NCBI GenBank assembly: GCA_030762175.1
Contig: CM060846.1
Location: 185,186,041 to 185,250,040 of the forward strand
Direction: 5' to 3'
DNA length: 64,000 nt
From: Metallyticus violacea
Taxonomy: Eukaryota > Arthropoda > Insecta > Mantodea > Metallyticidae
Shown: piece after piece, positions 22,280-33,289 of the stretch
How positions within the stretch are numbered: position 1 is the first letter of the stretch
How the letters are laid out: each line of letters starts with the position of its first letter
Made by a program: the position numbers and the translations under genes
Notes under the pieces: model-generated
What the model was told of the DNA's origin: nothing
What the model saw: only the letters and a program-made list of their open reading frames with translations
Database searches by the model: none

Positions 22280-24335
22280 GACTCAAAACATGTAAAAAAT
22301 CAAACTTACCACCTACAATTGTGTTAGATAAAATCAAAGACAATTATGAATTCTTCAGAATTACATGGTTAAACATGAAGTGCAAGGTGCTCCAAAACAA
22401 ATATAATATGCTCTATATACAAGTTTTGATGAAATATATATAGCATAACAACAGCATTAAACTAACCACGTCAAATAATGTAGCTAAAATAGCATGGAAC
22501 TTTGTAAAAAAACAAACACAACCAGATAAAAATGGGAAAAAGAACATTCATCTTTTAATAACAAAGAGAAATGCATTACACATCTAAGAAAGGTTTGTAA
22601 CTTGTAAAATAGTTATTTCTTAAGTATGGGTAGAAGTGACAACACTGTGGACATAAGACAGGAATTATTCAATATAAATATATCTGAAAGTTATATTTGT
22701 GTGAAACGAATGTAGAAGAACTAGAATCAATAATTTGTAATTTTAAAAAACTGGGTGGGATGGCATAACATCAAAAATCTTAAAATGTTGTAAGCTCTTG
22801 TTGGGAAATGTATGATGCAACTGATTAATAATTCAATGAAAATGCAGTATTCCCATATATGAAAATGGGAATGATGAAATGACCAGTAACTATAGACCAA
22901 TAACTCTTACATTTGCAAAATTATAAGAAGGGATAGGAGGTTAACAGGGTTTCTAGAATCAAAAAATATACTAATGACACACCTTGAAGAAAATAACAAA
23001 ATTATAGGTATATTCCTAGACTTATCAAAAGCATTTGATTGTGTGTCTCATGAACCATTTCCTTCAAAAGTGCAGAACAATGCAGTGAAGGTAAATTACA
23101 TGAACTCATCTCATCTTACCTAAAAATCATTTACAATGTATAGATGTTCATAGCAAGCAAGGTAACTGTACAAGAACTTTCAAGTCAAAATATGATGTGG
23201 TGAGAATGGGAATTCCACAAGGCTCAGTATTTGGTCCTGTATTATTTATACTTTATATAAACAACATATCATATTCACGTGATTATAGTGTTTTATCATA
23301 TGCTATTGATACTTCACTAATTTGTGCTGACAAAATGCTAAAACAAGTGAAAGAAAAGGCATCAACATCTTTTACAATTTTCAAATTACTTACAACATTC
23401 AAAATTAAGACTCATGTGGACAAAACTGAATTTATGATATTTGAATTATATGAGAACAAAGAAAATGAGTATTCAGTCCAAATTACAACAAAATAGTCCA
23501 AAATGACTGCACAAAATTCCTAGGAATCTTGATAAATGTTTAACTAATAACCATTATGTAAAAAGTTGTATGAAAATATTTATTTGTTAAGAAAATTATC
23601 ACATCAGTTAGAAGATATACTTAAAATGGTTTATTATGGGTTCTTGAACTTGCACATTACATATGGTATAGAAATCTGAGGAGCGACAAACATTTCTAAT
23701 TTAAATAGAATACTTATATTACAGAAAAGAAGTCGGAGATGCATATTTAATTTAACAAATCTGCAATCGGTTACAAATATTTAGAAAACAGCTGATACTA
23801 AGTCATATCATTGTATGTCTGCTTTGTTACTTTATTAATAAAATCACGGGAAATGCACATCATTAAATAAAAATCATTATGAATACAACACGAGAGGAAT
23901 TAAAAATTATCATAGGGAGTATAGGCCAGAAACAATTAGCAATAAATATTTATATAATATAGGTGTTATCATGTACAATTAACCTTCCAGTTTTATTAAA
24001 ACTGCACAAGGTAATTCTTTTAAGAAATTGTTGAAAATGTTCTAATTGATTTATGTCTGTACAGGTGAGACAAATTATAATTAGATATTTGTTACCATTA
24101 TTATCTAGATCATAATTCCTTTTGTTTTTATTGATTGATCTGCTTCATAAAATTGATTGTAAAGGTAACTAACAACTCATAATGTAGAGTATTATATTGC
24201 TGACTGTATATTTAAATACTTAACTGTGCCGATGAATTACTTTGTACCTATAAACTCTATATAGTTAGACAATGGCCATAGTTAATATTTGTATTCACAA
24301 GTCTACGACCAATAAAGCTATTGTTATTAATACCC
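22280..24335 (+). mobile_element. CR1/Jockey-like LINE, copy 2, degraded
   Basis: RT-region remnants across frames: AWNFVKKQTQPDKNG (about 22490-22540), SNYRPITLTFAK (about 22885-22920), IGIFLDLSKAFDCVSHEP (about 23005-23055) and GIPQGSVFGPVLFILYINNI (about 23208-23265). SYAIDTSLI replaces the FADDTS catalytic box, so both Asp positions are damaged. The C-terminal part and a 3' UTR end near 24335 (AATAAAGCTATTGTTATTAA). It follows copy 1 head-to-tail but diverges from it. Confidence 0.75.
23197..23496 (+). pseudogene. LINE RT fragment with lost catalytic FADD
   Basis: Contains the GIPQGSVFGPVLF block and the sequence YAIDTSLI where CR1/Jockey RTs have FADD-T. It ends in the thumb region, KTEFMIF. 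The catalytic loss and later stops show it is inactive. Confidence 0.75.
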
Positions 24336-24339
24336 TTGA

Positions 24340-25480
24340 AGTTTCTTTTAACACTCAAATGAGCGCTATTCTTAGGTTCTGTACCTGTTTTTAGGAGATA
24401 GTCCTAAAGGAAGATTTATTGATTATTATGTTGTTTCAAGTAACAGAATTGCTTTAGGAATATTAGAGGTTATTATTAATCATGTTTTGGAAAGTTAGTG
24501 ATGGGGTTTCTATAATGGAAGGTGATCAATGAGTTAGCCAACATATAATAGAAATAAGTTTTATCTATTAGCTAAATTTTTCATTGCTATCCTCACAATC
24601 TAAATCTAGAGCTGCTACATTGTTAAAAAACAAACAAGTCAGGCTTTTTATTTGTAATTATACAACATTCCATATGTTTTCCAGTAAATCTTCAAAGAGA
24701 ATACAACTCTTAGAAATTAAAAGATTTGGATTACTACAAGCATTTAGTACTCATTAGAATTTTAATTCTCAAGTAGTGCATACGATTTATGCAAAATACA
24801 ATTAACTAAAAGAAAATTTTCACACAATTAAGTAATGTAAGCAGGTAGCAGAGTCATTCAGTTGTGCTTCATGCCTGCTAAATATTCTGAATAAAATGCA
24901 ATTTATTTTCCTGCTTTACACTCACAAAGACATGTTTATACATACAGACTAATTTTTTGCACTCCTTCAATACAAACTTACATCAGACATGTGCATGTGT
25001 AATTAAGAAGACCATCAGGGTAATAAAGAAAATGACCAGAAAATACTGTGTGATTATATGTTGAAACTCTAAATGGATTTGTGGTAAAATAAGTATAAGG
25101 AAACAAGATTTCATATCCCTCAAATTCTGAACATATGAAATTTTAGACATCTAACTGTGCAATTGAAAACATATTTTCCTGATCTTTTAAAGATAAATTT
25201 CTTCAAATTGCTAGATTAGTATTACTTTGGGGAATATAAACTAAAATTTTCTGCAATAAAATTAAATATCTTTATATTTAAATATTGATTTTGCAACAAA
25301 AAATAATTAGAAAATGAATTAGAGAATATTTATGTGGATGAAGAATATCATTTATTCCATGCATACCTTCTGAAATTCATAATTAGCAATGGTCTTCAAC
25401 CCATCTATAGAGAGGTAACAACTTATCAAGTTGGTCTTGACATTCCTTGTTACTGCAGCTTCCTTTATAAGAAGTATGAT
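24340..25480. other. Intronic stretch, nothing recognised
   Basis: AT-rich; no coding, tRNA-like or terminal-repeat signal found. Confidence 0.45.
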
Positions 25481-25494
25481 GGAAAGGATAGTCT

Positions 25495-25765
25495 TTTTTT
25501 TTTTGATTGATTGATTTATTTATGGACGCTCTTTAACATCTCAGGTCATCAGCATCCCATTCAACTCAGGGCATGAAATGGCCGACAAATTTTGCTCAGA
25601 GGCCTCTCTTTCAGGCTTGAGGTTCTTTTTTGTGCCGCAAATGTATGACACGGGACCTACGGCTTTACTTCCCTTCCGAAGGAAGCCATACTTAGGATTT
25701 TTACGCCCGAAAAAATGCATCGGTCCTGGCCGGGTTCAAACCCGCATTTTGGGTTTAGAGGGCAA
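25495..25765 (-). mobile_element. SINE family B, 5'-truncated
   Basis: Minus-strand copy with a GATTGATTTATTTATGG tail at the left and the B box near 25735-25745. The tRNA-like A box and acceptor start are missing, so it is truncated at the head. It is flanked by a 12-bp duplication AAAGGATAGTCT at 25483-25494 and 25766-25777. Confidence 0.92.
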
Positions 25766-25779
25766 AAAGGATAGTCTGA

Positions 25780-26155
25780 AAGTGCAAAATGTAGTATGGC
25801 TTGCTATTTTTTTATGATAACCCTGGTCAATGACTATGATGAAAAGCAGAACTGTGAGTAAGAAGTTAGTTATCAAAGCAAATAGCATTTCAAACATTTT
25901 TATTATCAGATTTTACTCCAGTATTGCTTCTATACATTTTCAGAAAAAATTATGTAATTTTCCAAAAGATTTTCATAGTAGTACTAAGCAATGCTAAATT
26001 TCCAGAATGGGTTTTTGCTCTGTTTTCCTTTTCACCAAACTGAAACCCTTTGATGTGGATATTGTTGCATCTGTTTATGTTACACTCAGCACTACTCTGA
26101 ATATTCTATTTAACTTTCTGTAAACTATACATTTAAGAAGTGGTGAGCAGTAAAC
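25780..26155. other. Intronic stretch, nothing recognised
   Basis: No recognisable element between the SINE and the PLE. Confidence 0.45.
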
Positions 26156-26613
26156 CCATCTCCTCATGGCTAAAAACAAGTGGAATAAATGATACACACA
26201 TAAAAGAATACATCAAAATGACAGAAATTAGCATAAACCAAGCCTTTTTTACTTTTAAAGGAAAATTTTATAAACAACAAGCAGGACTTACAATGGGCAG
26301 CCCCTTATCTCCATTTCTAGCTAACCTCTTCATGAGTAGATTTGAAACACACATCAACACAGCTTTTCCTTACATATGTAAGGCATGGTACAGATATGTA
26401 GACGATATATTTGGCATAGTTAACAAAAAACTCATTGACGAGGCCTTAAAACTTCTAAATATTCAAGATAATAACATATCATTTGCATACGAAATAGAAA
26501 CAGATAACATGCTGCCATTCTTAGATATTAAAATAATGAAATGCCAAGAAAAACTTAAATTTTGGAATATACAGAAAGAATACACATGCCCACAGCACAC
26601 AAACATGCAGTAA
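26140..26613 (+). pseudogene. PLE reverse transcriptase, family P2
   Basis: Carries QAGLTMGSPLSPFLANLFMS (motif B, about 26278-26340), WYRYVDDIFGI (motif C with both Asp residues, about 26385-26420) and LPFLDIKIMK (about 26513-26545). Motif A lies upstream and is missing by truncation. The true frame does not start at the first Met; homology begins near SSWLKTSGIN. Relative to the sister copy, about 40 bases are deleted near 26590, shifting the frame before the linker. Confidence 0.85.
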
Positions 26614-26835
26614 TTAACAGTTTAACACACCGGCTAGTTAACCTACAAATTAGCAAAAAAGAATATTTTAAAGAATACAAACAAATAGAAGAAACAGCAG
26701 TTAAAAAAATGGTTTTAAAAAAGAACTAGTACATAAAAAGGTGCAGAAATTCAAGAGACAAAAACATATCAAAGAAACCACAACACTTTCAGCGACAAAA
26801 GATAAACTAATTTTTAAAAAATTCACATATCATCC

Positions 26836-27189
26836 ATGGGCCACAAAAAATTTCAGAATATTCTTAAAGATTTTAATATCAGGTTGACACCAATTAATAG
26901 ATTTAATGTTAAAAATTTACTGATAGATAATGCCAATGACAGTATTCCACAAGAAGAAAAATCAGGTATTTACAAAATAAACTGTGCAGAATGCGAAAAA
27001 ATTTACATCGGAAAAACAAAGAGAAACATAGGCACACGATTAAAGGAACATTTCAGGAACATAAAGTACAAGCAAATAGAGAAATCAGCAGTAGCATATC
27101 ATTTTTGGACACAAAATCGCGACATAATAAATAAAGCAAAATTATTAAAATCGGTACAAGGACCTACGGAATTAGCAACCTGGGAATGA
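26836..27189 (+). pseudogene. PLE GIY-YIG endonuclease, family P2, split by a SINE
   Basis: Linker end (NRFNVKNLL), then SGIYKINCAECEKIYIGKTKRN with the GIY...YIG pair and the PLE-type CxxC between, then the catalytic-helix region TRLKEHFRN and SAVAYHFW. The frame runs into SINE-A after LATWE; the lost tail continues at 27469. In PLEs this endonuclease nicks the target to prime reverse transcription. Confidence 0.87.
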
Positions 27190-27456
27190 ATGAATGAATT
27201 GTGTTTAACACCCGTTTTTGCTACAGAGGCACCACAGTGCTGATACATGAGATGAAATGATATATTGGGAAAGGATTTTTATGAAAGGAATCGTTCCAGG
27301 CCTAAGTTTAGGGTACCTCCCCGGCATTTACCATTTTATGAGGACTGAGGAAAACAAGGAAAAAACCTCAGTCAGGAAGGACGGTCCTGGCGGTATTCGA
27401 AACCAGACCTCCCGCTCACGAGTCCGAGACTTAACGACCTCGGCCACCCGTGGCGG
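27185..27456 (-). mobile_element. SINE family A inserted in PLE endonuclease
   Basis: Minus-strand copy: the (TGAA)n tail is on the left and the tRNA-like head (CCTCGGCCACCCGTGGCGG complement) on the right. It is flanked by the perfect 12-bp duplication TAGCAACCTGGG at 27173-27184 and 27457-27468. It is younger than the PLE it splits. Confidence 0.95.
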
Positions 27457-27607
27457 TAGCAACCTGGGGGAAAATCTACATCTACAAATACAAAGACAGC
27501 ATAATGAACTTCGACATCGTCGGGGATGAAAACATAAACTACAAGTTTATCACACCGCCACCAGAGCAGAATATACATTCCCACAGCTCAACGAATGATC
27601 CGACAGT

Positions 27608-27660
27608 TGAACTTTAGCCTGGCTGAAGATGGGAACTAAATGTTCTCAAAACCGGTTCCA
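27608..27660 (+). ncRNA. Hammerhead-like motif of P2 (G12 mutated)
   Basis: CTGAAGA near 27622, a GGGAAC/GTTCTC stem II with a TAAAT loop, then AAAAC instead of GAAAC. The core is one substitution from consensus at the catalytic G12. Confidence 0.5.
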
Positions 27661-27793
27661 TACATTTATGAAAAGTAAGTGAAGCTTTAAGAGTGTGTAG
27701 TTCAACTGAATCATACAATGATATCAATTAATATGTTCATGATTTTATTAGGCATTCCAATTTGTTTTAATTTTATCCATATAGTTCCTCTCT

Positions 27794-28587
27794 TTACTGA
27801 GTCAATGGTTTGATAACATCAATAAATATGAAATATAGTGGGCTATTCCATTCCAGTGACTGTTCTATAATAATCTTCATTGTATTTATGAGGTCTGTAC
27901 AGGATCTCTCAACTCTGAATCCATATTGTGTTTTTCCCAAATTCTTATCCTTTACACCTTTGAAGTGAAGGATCCTATAAAAGATCTTGCTCGGAATAGA
28001 TAGTAAGGTGATGACACACCAGTTATCATAGTTAGATATATCTCCCTTTTTAGGTATTTTTACCACAATACCCTTCCTCTAATCTTGAGGGACTTTCTCG
28101 TTTTCCCAGATCTTTTGGAATAGTGGGTATAAAATATCAGTAGTTGAATATATTTCTGTTTTTAACATATCAGCATTAATGAAATCAAGGCCTGGTGCTT
28201 TATTGCTTCTTGTTTCTATTATTGTTTTCTCAACTTTAGATTTTATTATGGGATTTGTATTAATATTTAAACTTCCATTTTCTATTAACAAAGTTGCCTC
28301 AAATTCTTTTAGCTCTAAGAGCATGCAATTCAAAATTTCATTACACTGTTCTCTCCACTTTTTAGTGTCTTTGTTTCAGAAGTTACAATGTTACCACCTT
28401 TATCCTTTATTGGTCTGTTAGCTAGAAAAGATTTATTTGATAAAGTTGTAGTAATTTTGCACAACACTTTAGAATTATTGTTTGCAGCTATTTCCACATC
28501 ATCTGCTAGTTTTTCTAACCAATTTCTTTTGTCTCTCCTTAAGCTACTTTTAACTTCTTTATTTTTAGAGCTGTATTGATTTCTCAT
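27794..28587 (-). pseudogene. RTE-like LINE RT N-terminal part, three frames
   Basis: Three adjacent open pieces (28330-28587, 28079-28333, 27794-28066) cover the pre-RT linker, the NKAPGLD block, IWENEKVP, VKIPKKGDISNYDNW and EQSLEWNSPLYFIFIDVIK. They join in order through frameshifts. The order and motif set are those of RTE-clade LINEs. Confidence 0.78.
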
Positions 28588-28986
28588 TTCTATTTAAATT
28601 TTTTTAGCAGCATTTAACTGGTTTTTTAAGATATTTCTTCGTTTAATTAATGCCCAGGCATTGTTGGAGATCCATGGCTTCTTGCCTCTCTGTTTCTAAC
28701 CTATAACATTTTCTCCAGTTTCATTAAAATTTGTTTTTATTTTATGGCATTGTTGTTTAATGTTCAAACCCAGGTCATTTTCAGTTTCTATGTTTGATTC
28801 TTCAGACAGTAATGCAAATCTACTTTTCAGTTCTAAGCAAAATTGTGTCTTTATCTCCTCATTTTTCAGTTTATCCACTTAGAACTTATCACTTATCTCG
28901 GTTTTATTTCTTACTTGTGTTATTTACAATCTTACTTTGGCTATCATTAGACGATTATCACTTCCCACATCTGCATCTGTTATTCC

Positions 28987-29253
28987 TTATGCCCATGAGT
29001 ATGATCTGAAATTTGTGCTTATTGCATAATGGTCTATCTGATTTTGAATTTTATAGTCAGGAGATACCCATGACACTTTAAAGCATGATCTGTTGTGAAA
29101 GATAGTCCCTACAATGATAAGATTAAAATTTACACATATTTGTAATAATTTTTTGCCATTGTCATTTAAGATGCCTATACCATGTTTTTCCATCACTAAC
29201 TCAAATTCATTGTTATCTCCAAGCTGGGCATTAAAATCACCCATTAACATCAA
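28987..29253 (-). pseudogene. LINE APE-type endonuclease fragment
   Basis: Contains GDFNAQLG (catalytic Asp/Asn of APE endonucleases), then GTIFHNRSCFKVSW and NQIDHYAIS. The final His of the domain is not visible because of frame loss. Confidence 0.78.
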
Positions 29254-29384
29254 AATATCTCATTTTCTAACAGCTCCAAGAGTTCCAACAAGTTGACTTC
29301 ATGTCAGGGTTCATTACCTTTATATCATTCTGGCGTACTTTCATTTTGGTTTATTTGATTTAAAAATTTAAGAAGTGTGAGTTT

Positions 29385-29570
29385 TCAGCCTACAGCTTTC
29401 AATTTCGGTGATCGGGCTGTCATCCACACTGCACCTACAAGCCCCAATTCTTCAGTTGGTCATTTCCTCCCAACCTCTCAAGTTATGGGTTTCCTGCCAA
29501 TTCTCGGGTGGCCGGTTACAATGAAAGCCATTCGGCAATGGGGTCGCCATGTCCCTATGCGAATTGCTAC
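29385..29570. other. Compositionally distinct GC-richer patch, unidentified
   Basis: A ~190-bp segment clearly richer in G+C than its surroundings, between the RTE-like LINE and the hAT remnant. Both strands lack a motif I recognise. Confidence 0.4.
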
Positions 29571-29835
29571 CTAGACTCCATGAATAATTTCTCCAAAACT
29601 GCTTTCAGTGTAATTGAAAATTGCAACTCAGTGCCTTTTACAATAAAAAAACTATTGAAGATTCTAGCAATACTCCCTGTAACTGCAACCTCCAGTGAAT
29701 GATCATTTTCCATTCTCAGAAATCTTAGTATCTCCACAAGTGAGAACAGACTGACTGGATAAGATCTTAATGTTCACAGAGACATTAGTGCAGCTGCAGC
29801 ATACATCGTTAAAAAACTATTAAGAAAATAAAGTA
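29570..29835 (+). pseudogene. hAT transposase C-terminal (dimerisation) domain remnant
   Basis: The frame reads LLKILAILPVTATSSE, a stop, SFSILRNLSISTSENRLTG, a stop, DLNVHRDISAAAA, ending LLRK at 29830. This is the hATC dimerisation signature: LPVTxASSERSFS...RL followed by NIHRDI. Two in-frame stops show it is dead. The catalytic part is absent and no terminal repeats were found. Confidence 0.82.
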
Positions 29836-30065
29836 ATTTAATTTTAAATTATTATATGTAAACTTTCTCATAACTGGAATGTGGATGGTGTAACATTGTT
29901 AAATAAAAAATATGTTTATGAACACCTTAGGGAAATTGTTAAAGAACTGTTAAGAAAATAAGGTGATTTATTTTTTAAATTTTTATGTGTAATGCCTTTC
30001 TCATAACTGAATGTGGATTGTGTAACATTGTTAAATTAAAAATATGTTTATGAAAACCTTAGGGA
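29808..30065 (+). repeat. ~128-bp tandem duplication at the hAT 3' end
   Basis: Two adjacent diverged units (about 29808-29935 and 29936-30065). Each goes from GTTAAA(A/G)AACT(A/G)TTAAGAAAA through TTTCTCATAACTG to ATGTTTATGAA(C/A)ACCTTAGGGA. They include the last hAT codons and 3' flank. Confidence 0.8.
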
Positions 30066-30357
30066 GATCTCCAGGATACATAGAATCAGATGATGGAGTT
30101 TCATGATTCCGTGCTTGAAGGAAGACACAGTATCTCAGTTGGGTATATGACCCAAATTTTTCAAGACTGATTCTTTCCTTTCACTGTTAAATATGTTAAA
30201 TAATTTATAATGCCATTTCTTTTCTCTAGTGTGAGTATGAATACTTCATTATCTACACATTTGCAATTACAATTTTGTAATATTTTGTTCTGGAGCAATT
30301 ATTGTTTCAGGATCCTATACAACTCAGTGAACATTACAATTACTTCCTTAAAAGGGA

Positions 30358-30747
30358 TCATTTTTCCATCATTATTTCTTTATTTATTTCTTCCTTTACC
30401 TTGATCATTTTCCTCCACCACTTTTCTCTTACTTTCCCTTTATAATTTCCAAACTGATTCAAAAACTCCTTTCTGCTAATACCAAAAAATTTTAATGCCA
30501 AAATTTCTGCCTGCAAATTATTCCACTTGTTCCATATATCCTTTCTCCATTCATTGGTTTCTGTACATTCTAGTATATAGTCCAAATATTTGTTTGCCTT
30601 GCCACATAATGGGCACAATTCTTTGTCAACTTTCACATCATTTAACATTATTGTTCCTATTTTTGCCCATCCATACCCTCCCTTCCCATTTATCACAAAC
30701 ATCAATATATTTTTCCCTGCCTCAATATTTCTTAAAACTCCTATCAT
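30358..30747 (-). pseudogene. LINE family B C-terminal Cys/His domain
   Basis: Reads GKGGYGWAKIGTIML, then CPLCGKANKYLDYILECTETNEWR, a C-x2-C...C arrangement near the protein end, followed by a basic tail. It is the terminal domain after the thumb in this LINE family. Confidence 0.65.
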
Positions 30748-30911
30748 ATATCAGTGTACCCTTATCCCTTAAGGTACCATGTATTTCCTCTTTCTCAATC
30801 CTTGTTTTCAATCCTTGCTTTCACTATATTCCATAGGCTTTGTCCATTTGTTGACCATTCCAATTTCTCTTACAATTTCTATTAATGGAGATAACCAACT
30901 TCCTTCCCATT

Positions 30912-31196
30912 ATGTCATTCCTGGTGGTCTAGTGGTAACCATACTTGCCTTGTAGACCCAAGATTGCGGATTCAGTCCTGGCCATGGTCGGTGGTTTTTT
31001 CAGATATAACCATTATATGTATGTCTTTCTCTGGAAGAGAAATAAAGACGTGAGTGCAATGTGATAGATTTATGGCACGAAAAAGAAAGCCTGAAAGAAG
31101 AGGGCTCTGAGCAAAATTTATCGACTCTTTCACGCCTTGTATTGAATGGGATGCTGATGGCCTCAGATGTTAGTGTCCATAAATAAATAATCAACT
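30912..31196 (+). mobile_element. SINE family B inserted in LINE
   Basis: The head GGTGGTCTAGTGGTAACC carries the A box; the B box is altered (GGATTCAGTCC). The body has AAAGACGTGAG and GATGCTGATGGCCTCAGA, with a CATAAATAAATAA tail. A short possible duplication TTCCCATT lies at 30904-30911 and 31197-31204. Confidence 0.85.
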
Positions 31197-31325
31197 TTCC
31201 CATTTAGTTTTTTCTTCTGTCCCCAAGCAATCTTTGACAATATTTCCTTCCTCCAATGATTGTATCCTATGCAAATATTTCATAATGCATTTTATTACTA
31301 ATCCTTTCCTGTCAACCTTTTCCAT

Positions 31326-31685
31326 TTACATTAGGACTACTTCATTGGGTGCTGCTCCAGGCAATCCCAATATCATTTTACAGACTTTTCTATGAATCTG
31401 ATGTATACTTTCTCCCCCTTTTTTTGTTTCCCAAATCTCTATCCCATACATCATTCTGGATTCAACTGTAGCTGTATATACTCTCTCTAGCCAGTTTATG
31501 CTCATATTTGGTATTTTCTTCAAGCATGTTCTTATACTATTGGAGCTAGTTTTTTCTTTCCTAGTTTTGTTACTAAATATATATTGAAACATTAAAATGT
31601 CCCATTGTTTTATTGAAATATTAAACATTTCAATATATTGTTTAAAATAAAGGTTAGTTCTGGATTCTGTATTTCCAATATTCAA
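31326..31685 (-). pseudogene. LINE family B post-RT segment
   Basis: Contains the YGIEIWE block and ILGLPGAAPNEVVLM, the family's conserved connector after the thumb. It continues past a frameshift into the region interrupted by SINE-B. Confidence 0.68.
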
Positions 31686-31819
31686 ATACCAATTTTAGAA
31701 AATTAATAAGTGATATTTTTAACAAAGTAAGCCTTATTAACTTTTATCCTCTAGTTATTGCAAACACCAAAATAAAAATCCCCTTGAGAAAATTCTGGGT
31801 GTGCCATTGGCTGCACAGC

Positions 31820-32420
31820 TCCTGAATATGTTACCAACCATTATGTTTTTGGGTTTGCAATGTTTTAAAGGAGCACAGAGATCTGAGTCTGGCTGTCCAG
31901 TACTTCAGCCAACTTTGACTAGTTTGTGACCCTGCAGGTGTTGCAAACTTAATAACAGTGAAAGAAACATGAATGATTAGAGTAGATAAACCACATGAAA
32001 CATAACAAATATAGTCTCCTAAATATCTGCCAAAGAACAGAACACAAGCACTCCTTAACACCAGAGAACTTGACTTCGGTTTGCCCAGAAATATCAACAT
32101 GGAACTGAGAAGGATTGTGAACATGTTCTGTTTAGCAATGAATCTAGATTTAACCTCCAGTTATCAGATGACAGAGAGAGGGTGTGTGGGAGAGCTGGGG
32201 AATACCTTATTGTTTGACTTACCTTTACATTCAGCATCATCCTTGCATAAGTCATATCTCGTTTCATGAATGGCAGCAGAAAAAAACCAAATATCTCCTT
32301 AGTGTTAGTTTGGAGGTGTAAACATTATCGCACCTATGTTATTGCTCCTTAGTGTTAGTTTGGAGCTGCATTGTCAAATGCTGATGTTATTTCTTATGAG
32401 AGGCAAATAGCATTGTCAAC
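31820..32420 (+). pseudogene. Tc1-like transposase remnant
   Basis: One frame reads VLFSNESRFNLQLSDDRERV at about 32127-32185. That is the Tc1-family block WxxVLFSDESRF with the second catalytic Asp replaced by Asn, then RAGEY. An upstream trace reads GAQRSESGCP. It is heavily decayed and no terminal repeats were identified. Near 32300-32360 a 20-bp block (CTCCTTAGTGTTAGTTTGGA) is repeated at 40-bp spacing. Confidence 0.65.
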
Positions 32421-32429
32421 TTACCTTTT

Positions 32430-32990
32430 GATAAATACTTTTTGCTCATTTTTATAAGTGGAAAAGCTTAAAACAAGACTTAATAAGAAATGCTAGCATT
32501 CATGTTCACACAGGAAGCATTTTTCATTCGGTTGTGTTGTAGTAGAGTTTCTCCAATTTTTGGTTATGTATATATTTTTACCAGTGACATAACAGGTTAA
32601 TCCTTTCTGCATCTTTCTTGTAGCTCAAGTTAAAGAAATGTCCCAAATGAGGAAAATTTTTCAACAGAAAAGACTTTGTTACATGCATACATGCACACAC
32701 ACAAAATCACACAATCTCTTCGCATTCCCCTTGCTAAACCTGATACAACAGACATTAGCTCCACCAAGATTAAGAAATATCTTGCTTATACAATTCTGAA
32801 TACATGCAAAACTTATACTGTTAAAAGTGTATACCTTTTCCCATATAGTTATCATTTCCTTTACGTGTTACATTGCTACATTAGTTTCCCATTTGCTTTC
32901 ATGTGATTAACTACTAACATGCTTCGTTCAAAGTTACTTTTGGCATGCGTTATATCTGCCTGTACTTGTTGAAGTCACGTGTAAACTTCT
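32430..32990. other. Intronic stretch, nothing recognised
   Basis: No coding or repeat assignment. Confidence 0.45.
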
Positions 32991-32996
32991 CTGAAT

Positions 32997-33285
32997 CGGT
33001 CTTGGTGGTCTAGTGGTAATGATACTTACCTCCTAAACCCAAGATCACAAGTTCAATCCTGTCCAGAATCAATGGATTTTTTCAGGTGTTAAAATCCTAA
33101 GTATGGCTTCTTTCGGAAGGGAAGAAAAGCTGTGGGTCCCATGTTATAGATTTATGGCACGAAAAAGAACTTCAAGCCTGAAAGAAGAGACCTGTAAGCA
33201 AAATTTGTCAGTCGTTTCACCCCTGAATTGAATGGGATGCTGATGACCTGAGACATTACAGAGTGTCCATAAATAAACCAAAATC
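32997..33285 (+). mobile_element. SINE family B
   Basis: The head CGGTCTTGGTGGTCTAGTGG, a B box GTTCAATCCTG, body blocks shared with the other family-B copies (CCTAAGTATGGCTTC, GCTGATGACCTGAG), and a CATAAATAAAC end. No clear target duplication, so it is probably older. Confidence 0.88.
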
Positions 33286-33289
33286 AAGA

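Larger units (their letters stand above)
26160..27740 (+). mobile_element. Penelope-like element, family P2 (best coding copy)
   Basis: A 5'-truncated PLE starting inside the RT (homology from about 26165) and running through the GIY-YIG endonuclease to a terminal repeat ending ...ATGATATCAATT near 27725. A SINE-A (27185-27456) interrupts the endonuclease. The last coding part resumes at ~27457 (KIYIYKYKDSIMNFDIVGDE) and stops near 27615. There is no left inverted arm. This is the reference for judging the hypermutated sister at 60193-62042. Confidence 0.88.
27785..29310 (-). mobile_element. RTE-like LINE remnant (endonuclease plus N-terminal RT)
   Basis: Reading right to left: endonuclease MGDFNAQLGDNN (about 29215-29250), KHGIGILNDNGKKLL, and SWVSPDYKIQNQIDHY (about 29015-29075), the RTE-type WxSPDGxxRNQIDY block with Tyr retained. 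Then come the linker and the RT start: NKAPGLDFINADMLK, VPQD..., IPKKGDISNYDNW, LLSIPSKI, QYGFRVERSCTD and IIEQSLEWNSPLYFIFID (RT motif A). It ends abruptly at ~27785. Several stops split it into pieces. Confidence 0.8.
30350..31690 (-). mobile_element. LINE family B remnant, C-terminal part, split by a SINE
   Basis: From right to left: WDILMFQYIFSNK, NWLERVYTATVESRMMYGIEIWE (about 31430-31500) and ILGLPGAAPNEV (about 31330-31365). After SINE-B come KIGTIMLN, CPLCGKANKYLDYILEC (about 30570-30620, a Cys/His cluster) and REKWWRKM. It matches the 5700-6480 region of the other copy (IIKRSMKYLYR against VIKCIMKYLHR). Decayed; RT core absent. Confidence 0.75.
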
